This document shows, in pieces, positions 7,612-11,034 of a stretch of DNA of 11,034 bases. The translations under genes and the position numbers were made by a program. Position 1 is the stretch's first letter. Each line of letters starts with the position of its first letter. Source of the DNA: JAMOAD01 sp023621955 (GTDB taxonomy: Bacteria; Acidobacteriota; Aminicenantia; JAMOAD01); assembly GCA_035403085.1 (NCBI GenBank), contig DAONEM010000051.1, forward strand, positions 1 through 11,034, read 5' to 3'. The notes beneath the pieces are model-generated. The model was not told the origin of the DNA and did no database searches. It worked only from the letters and a program-made list of their open reading frames with translations.

Positions 7612-8996
7612 AACCACCGAAGATACTTGTTGTTGATGATGAGTCCGGGATTCGGTCCACACTCCAGGGTGTCTTGGGAGACGAAGGCTGGGAGACGCGT
7701 ACAGCCATTACCGGCGAAGAGGCTCTCACCCTCTTGGAGAAGGAGAGTTTCGACGTCGTCATTCTGGACGTCCTTCTCCCGGGGAAAGACGGCATCACTC
7801 TCTTGAAGGAGATCCACAAGGAGTACCCCTCCTTGGTGATCATCATGATCTCAGGCCACTCGACGATCGAAATGGCCGTCAAGGCGACCCGCGCCGGGGC
7901 CTTCAACTTCCTGGAGAAGCCTCTCTCCCTGGAGAAGGTGATTCTCACCATCCGTAACGCCATCGACAACCGCCTTCTGGTGGAAGAGAACCTTCTTCTC
8001 AAGCAGAACCTCCGCCCCGATTGGTCTCTGATCGGAGAGAGCCCCTCTATGCGGCGCCTCAAGGAGACCATCGAGCTTGTGGCCCCCAAGGAGAGCCGGG
8101 TGCTCATCGCCGGAGAGAAGGGAACGGGGAAGGAGCTCGTCGCCCGGGCGATCCATGAGAACTCCCGCCGTAAGCAGTCTCCCTTCCTTAAGGTGAACTT
8201 CGGCGTCACCCCCGAGGAGATGGCCGAAGAGGAGCTCCTGGGATACGTGAAAGGGGCCTTCCCCTACGCCGTCGCCGACAAGAAGGGGAAGCTTCTGCTC
8301 GCCGACGGAGGCGTTCTGCTTCTGGAATCGGTGGAGCGGATGACGCCAAAGTTGCAAGCCACCGTCCTGCGTTACCTCGAGGAGAGAAGAGTCGAGCCTT
8401 TGGGAAGCCCGGAAGCCTTCGAACCCGGGGTACGGCTCATGGCCACCACAACGGTGGACCTCTCTGAAGAGGTCGTGAAGGGAAGGTTCCGGGAAGATCT
8501 CCTTCTCCTCCTCGGCGTAGTGACCATTCCCATCCCTCCCCTGAGAGAGCGGAAAGAGGACATCCCCCTTCTGGCTGACCACTTCCTGGAGATTTTCGCC
8601 GAAGAGCACAGCTCTCCCCGAAAATACTTCACCGACAGCGCCATGAGGGTTCTGGTGGAGCATCCCTGGTTCGGCAACGTCCGGGAGCTCAAGAACCTCG
8701 TTGAGAGAATCGTCCTCCTCTGGAAGGAAGAGGAGGTAACCGAGAAGAGCGTCCGCAACCTGTTGACCCCCCTCGGCTTCCGAGAACCGGAGTTGATAAC
8801 CGCTTCCTATACATCCCTTACCGAAGCCATGGAGTCTTTCGAGAGGGCGTTTCTCCACTACCGCCTCAAGCAGAACAACCTGGATCAGGAGCGGACGGCC
8901 CGTTCCTTGGGACTCGATTCCGTCTCCCTGAAGGAGAGGCTCCAACGGTTCGGTCTCATCACCGGTGAAAATGGCCCTCTCTCCCAGAAGTCTTAA
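7608..8996 (+). CDS. ntrX: NtrX/NtrC-family response regulator with degenerate AAA+ domain
   Basis: A 462-residue regulator, overlapping its kinase gene by 4 bp. The receiver domain (about 4-120) is intact: Asp10/Asp11, phospho-acceptor Asp54 in VILDVLLPG, Ser82 and Lys104. The AAA+ region (about 140-385) keeps Walker A GEKGTGKE (169-176) and the sensor II segment GNVRELKN (356-363). The GAFTGA loop that contacts sigma54 reads GAFPYA (216-221). Walker B, normally LFLDE, reads LLLES (237-241), losing the catalytic Glu. The sensor I Asn is Thr282. The YYRL arginine-finger segment is LLLL (299-302). A Fis-type helix-turn-helix follows at about 404-450, with ARSLGLDSVSLKERL. Known relatives without GAFTGA, such as TyrR and Rhodobacter capsulatus NtrC, act with sigma70 or repress. 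By inference this is a phosphorylation-gated DNA-binding protein, not a sigma54 activator. ntrX is assigned from the kinase pairing. Confidence 0.9.
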   Translation: MKPPKILVVDDESGIRSTLQGVLGDEGWETRTAITGEEALTLLEKESFDVVILDVLLPGKDGITLLKEIHKEYPSLVIIMISGHSTIEMAVKATRAGAFNFLEKPLSLEKVILTIRNAIDNRLLVEENLLLKQNLRPDWSLIGESPSMRRLKETIELVAPKESRVLIAGEKGTGKELVARAIHENSRRKQSPFLKVNFGVTPEEMAEEELLGYVKGAFPYAVADKKGKLLLADGGVLLLESVERMTPKLQATVLRYLEERRVEPLGSPEAFEPGVRLMATTTVDLSEEVVKGRFREDLLLLLGVVTIPIPPLRERKEDIPLLADHFLEIFAEEHSSPRKYFTDSAMRVLVEHPWFGNVRELKNLVERIVLLWKEEEVTEKSVRNLLTPLGFREPELITASYTSLTEAMESFERAFLHYRLKQNNLDQERTARSLGLDSVSLKERLQRFGLITGENGPLSQKS

Positions 8997-9522
8997 AACC
9001 TTCTCCCGCTTCGGCTGGATCCCGCTGGCGAAGTTCACGCTATCCCTCCTCTTCCTCTCTCCCGCCTTAGGAATCCTCCTGATGAGTCGGAGGCTCTCCC
9101 TCTTCTCCCCCTCTCCCCGCTGGCCCCTCATCCTTCTCGTTCTTCTCCCCACCACTCTTCTCGTTCCCCTTCAGAGACTTCTCACTAGACTCTTCCTTCG
9201 GAAGGCTCTGGAAGTATCTCCTCCCCTTCCCCTCCTGATTACACGCCGGAAGGTTCATGAAATCATCGCCCCCTCGGAGTTCTCTCAGGCCCGTCAAGAG
9301 GCTACGACCCGTCGTCTCATCCTCTTCTTCTTCTGCCTCTTCCTTCTCTTCTCACTTCTCTCCCTTCCTTTGATCTTCCTTCTCCCCGTCCCCGTCCTCA
9401 AAATTTTGGTCTTCGCTTACGCTTTTCTCTTCGCCGGTCTCTTCACGCTTCACATCCTCTCACCCCTCTTCTTTCTCTCAGATATTCTCGGTGAGACCGA
9501 CGCTCCCTCCATCTCCTCATAA
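8965..9522 (+). CDS. Small multi-pass membrane protein of unknown function
   Basis: 185 residues from GTG at 8965, or 183 from ATG at 8971; no convincing ribosome binding site favours either. I do not recognise a family. About four hydrophobic segments are visible: 19-39, 53-71, 118-140 and 146-172. A basic, hydrophilic loop lies between the second and third (about 73-116, with ITRRKVHEI and many Arg/Lys), suggesting a cytoplasmic loop with both ends inside. No catalytic motif stands out. Leu, Phe, Ser and Pro are abundant and the coding strand is strikingly pyrimidine-rich. The start lies inside the end of the regulator gene (32-bp overlap), and der follows after 11 bp, so it is very probably co-transcribed with both. 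A role in the envelope signal sensed by the kinase is possible but unproven. Confidence 0.75.
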   Translation: MKMALSPRSLKTFSRFGWIPLAKFTLSLLFLSPALGILLMSRRLSLFSPSPRWPLILLVLLPTTLLVPLQRLLTRLFLRKALEVSPPLPLLITRRKVHEIIAPSEFSQARQEATTRRLILFFFCLFLLFSLLSLPLIFLLPVPVLKILVFAYAFLFAGLFTLHILSPLFFLSDILGETDAPSISS

Positions 9523-9524
9523 AA

Positions 9525-9530
9525 AGGTGA
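9525..9530 (+). promoter_or_regulatory. Ribosome binding site deciding the der GTG start
   Basis: AGGTGA lies 3 nt before GTG at 9534-9536. The protein then reads SKRPLVVIAGLPNVGKS, the expected position for the first Der P-loop, so GTG is the likely start although it is not ATG. Confidence 0.6.
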
Positions 9531-9533
9531 ACC

Positions 9534-10847
9534 GTGTCTAAACGTCCTTTAGTTGTTATCGCCGGACTGCCCAACGTCGGCAAATCCACTCTTTTCAACA
9601 AGCTTATCGGCCGAAGGAAGGCAATCGTCCACCGGCTCGCCGGCATGACCCGCGATTCGGTCAGAGAGAAGGTGATCCACGAAGAGCGAATCTTCGATCT
9701 CGCCGACACGGGCGGTTTTTTTGAAGAAGAGGGAGAAATGATCCTCTTGACCAGAGAGAAGGCCATGGATGTCGCCAGAGAGGCTCAGCTGGCCCTTCTT
9801 GTCTTAGACGGCCGAAGGGAGGTTCTTCCCCTGGAGAGAGAGCTTTATCGGCTCCTGAAAAAGATTGGCATCCCTATTCTCGTCGTCGTGAACAAGACCG
9901 AGAATGTTCCTCCCGAGAAGATCGACTCTTTCCTGACGGAGAAGAACCCTTTCAACGAGGAGGCTCTTGCCGTCTCGGCCGAGCACAGCGAAGGGCTCTA
10001 TGAGCTTTTGGACACTATTGTTGAAAAGGTTACCGCACCGGACATAGGAGAGGACGACGACCATCCCCTGAAGGTGGCCATAGTCGGGAAGACAAATGTC
10101 GGTAAATCTTCGCTCTTGAACGCTCTTTCGGGGAAGGAGCGGGCTATCGTCAGCGCCGAACCGAACACAACAAGAGACGTTCTTGACGAGCTGGTCGTCT
10201 TCAACAAACAGCCCTTTCTGATCATGGACACCGCGGGAATCCGCAAGCTGAAGAAGCTCACCGACGAGAGGGCCAAAGCCGCCATCATCAAGGCGGAAAA
10301 AACCATTCCCGAAGCCGACGTCGTGCTCTTCATCCTTGACGCCGGACGCCCCTTCACCCGTCAAGACCAGGAGATAGCCCGGCTTATCCATGAGAGCGGG
10401 AAACCTGTGGCCACCATTCTCAACAAGTGGGATCTGGCCGTGGAGAAGTCCACTCCCGGAGATTTAGAAGAGCTCTACAAGGAGTCTTTCCCCTTTCTGC
10501 TCTACTCTCCCCGTCTCCTCACCTCCGCCATCTCCGGAAAGAACCTCCCCAAGATCTGGGAGCTCCTGCTCAGAGTCTACGAGAACTACGGTCGCCGTAT
10601 CCCCACACCGGAACTCAACAGAGTCTTCGCAGAACTTCACAACAAGACCCCCCTCTTGACGGTGAACTCCGACGCGCTGAAGGTCAAATACGTCACCCAG
10701 GTCCATGCCAAGCCTCCGGTCTTCGTCCTCTTCTCATCCCGGGCCGAGAAGCTCATGCCCTCGGCGGAAAAGTATCTCGACTCCTTCTTCCGGCAGTGTT
10801 TCCCCTTCGAAGGGACCCCGCTCCGTTTCGTTGTTCGGAAAAAATAG
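9534..10847 (+). CDS. der: Tandem GTPase Der (EngA), 50S ribosome assembly factor
   Basis: Der is a conserved, usually essential bacterial GTPase that helps mature the large ribosomal subunit. The 437-residue length is normal for the family. The first G domain has G1 GLPNVGKS (11-18), G2 GMTRDS, G3 DTGG (59-62), a G4 reading NKTE (120-123) where NKxD is usual, and G5 SAEHS. An acidic linker (about 168-178, with GEDDDH) leads to the second G domain: G1 GKTNVGKS (185-192), NTTRD, G3 DTAG (232-235), G4 NKWD (297-300) and G5 SAISG. The C-terminal KH-like domain (about 351-437) contains RIPTPELNRVF and VKYVTQVHAKPPVFVLF. It is the last gene of the plus-strand unit, 11 bp after the membrane protein gene. 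A housekeeping gene at the end of a signalling operon suggests read-through, or an internal promoter that I could not identify. Confidence 0.97.
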   Translation: MSKRPLVVIAGLPNVGKSTLFNKLIGRRKAIVHRLAGMTRDSVREKVIHEERIFDLADTGGFFEEEGEMILLTREKAMDVAREAQLALLVLDGRREVLPLERELYRLLKKIGIPILVVVNKTENVPPEKIDSFLTEKNPFNEEALAVSAEHSEGLYELLDTIVEKVTAPDIGEDDDHPLKVAIVGKTNVGKSSLLNALSGKERAIVSAEPNTTRDVLDELVVFNKQPFLIMDTAGIRKLKKLTDERAKAAIIKAEKTIPEADVVLFILDAGRPFTRQDQEIARLIHESGKPVATILNKWDLAVEKSTPGDLEELYKESFPFLLYSPRLLTSAISGKNLPKIWELLLRVYENYGRRIPTPELNRVFAELHNKTPLLTVNSDALKVKYVTQVHAKPPVFVLFSSRAEKLMPSAEKYLDSFFRQCFPFEGTPLRFVVRKK

Positions 10848-10935
10848 AAACGCTCGATAAACGCTTTCTCTATTAGGGCACCATTTTTCTTCTCTCTTCC
10901 AGCTTTTTCACCTTACACTTCTTCCAAGATCTACT

Positions 10936-10952
10936 GGGGACACTCCCTTTTT
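10936..10952 (+). repeat. Palindrome of repeat unit 2 followed by a T run
   Basis: GGGA (10937-10940) and TCCC (10944-10947) pair around a CAC loop, followed by five T (10948-10952). The shape is that of an intrinsic terminator for the der operon. A 4-bp stem is too short to be convincing, so it is listed mainly as part of the repeat unit. Confidence 0.4.
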
Positions 10953-10999
10953 CTTCCAGCTTTTCCCTGACTGCTGCTCTTCGGCGGCTTATCACTTAC

Positions 11000-11014
11000 T
11001 AGGGACACTCCCTA
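11000..11014. repeat. Palindrome of repeat unit 3
   Basis: TAGGGA and TCCCTA form a perfect 6-bp inverted repeat around CAC. It is the best-preserved palindrome of the family, and no T run follows, which argues that the conserved property is the palindrome and not termination. Confidence 0.55.
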
Positions 11015-11034
11015 AATCCTCTTTCCTTCCCCTT

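Larger units (their letters stand above)
10871..11034. repeat. Array of three related ~61-65 bp units (REP-like), continuing past the window
   Basis: Units start at 10871 (TATTAGGGCACC), 10932 (TACTGGGGACACTCCC) and 10997 (TACTAGGGACACTCCC), 61 and 65 bp apart. Units 1 and 2 also share the internal tract CTTCCAGCTTTT (10897-10906 region and 10953-10964). The strand is pyrimidine-rich and no coding potential is seen. Unit 1 is the most diverged and unit 3 is cut by the edge. Small palindromes spaced between genes resemble REP elements, some of which are mobilised by IS200-like tyrosine transposases. No such transposase is in the window, so that link is inference. Confidence 0.6.

Noticed and set aside
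7851..9155. A 434-codon minus-strand open frame
   Set aside because: It is antisense to the response regulator and membrane protein genes and has no family resemblance; the plus-strand frames carry clear motifs.
10848..10865. Direct repeat AAACGCT separated by CGAT just after der
   Set aside because: A single 7-bp repeat is expected by chance at this length and has no supporting context.
10871..10895. Sigma54 promoter suggested by GGGCACC
   Set aside because: No GC element lies at the required distance (GG-N10-GC), and the motif is part of the repeat unit.
10937..10952. Strong intrinsic terminator after der
   Set aside because: The stem is only 4 bp. The T run follows the palindrome in unit 2 but not in unit 3, so it fits a repeat better than a terminator.
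10871..11034. CRISPR array
   Set aside because: The units are not identical, the conserved part is short and the start-to-start distances vary (61 and 65 bp); no cas genes are present.

Overview
This looks like chromosomal DNA from a Gram-negative-type bacterium of medium-high GC. It carries an envelope-anchored chemosensory operon facing left and a nitrogen-type two-component operon ending in the ribosome-assembly GTPase gene der facing right. I cannot assign a phylum. NtrY/NtrX-like pairs occur in Proteobacteria, Nitrospirota, spirochaetes and related lineages, and nothing here is decisive.

Left half, minus strand, read from 5401 down to 1: cheW, then a short degenerate membrane chemoreceptor, then a second membrane chemoreceptor with an extra sensor domain at its C-terminus, then cheA, which is cut by the left edge. 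The genes are spaced by 9 bp or overlap by 14 and 11 bp, so this is one tightly coupled unit. It encodes a minimal array: two receptors, an adaptor and a kinase. No cheY, cheR, cheB or cheD is visible. CheA lacks a recognisable P2 (CheY/CheB docking) domain, and neither receptor ends in a CheR-tethering pentapeptide. The output is therefore unknown and may be something other than flagellar steering.

The 68 bp at 5402-5469 is a divergent intergenic region. A good sigma70-like promoter points at cheW and puts the predicted transcription start at or next to its ATG, so cheW may be read from a leaderless message.

Right half, plus strand: an NtrY-like membrane histidine kinase, an NtrX/NtrC-like response regulator (4-bp overlap), a small four-helix membrane protein of unknown function (overlapping the regulator), and der (11 bp further on). 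The regulator has intact receiver residues and an intact Walker A. Its GAFTGA loop, Walker B acidic pair, sensor I Asn and one arginine finger are all altered, so it probably does not activate sigma54 polymerase by ATP hydrolysis.

The last ~185 bp after der hold no gene. They hold three related ~61-65 bp units starting TAYTRGGG, two of them with the small palindrome GGGACACTCCC. The 10-mer GACACTCCCT recurs in the cheW/ntrY intergenic region. This looks like a REP-like repeat family.

The most unusual items are the ATPase-degenerate NtrX-like regulator, the receptor with a cytoplasmic C-terminal Cache-like domain, its degenerate partner with a shortened hairpin tip, and the P2-less CheA.
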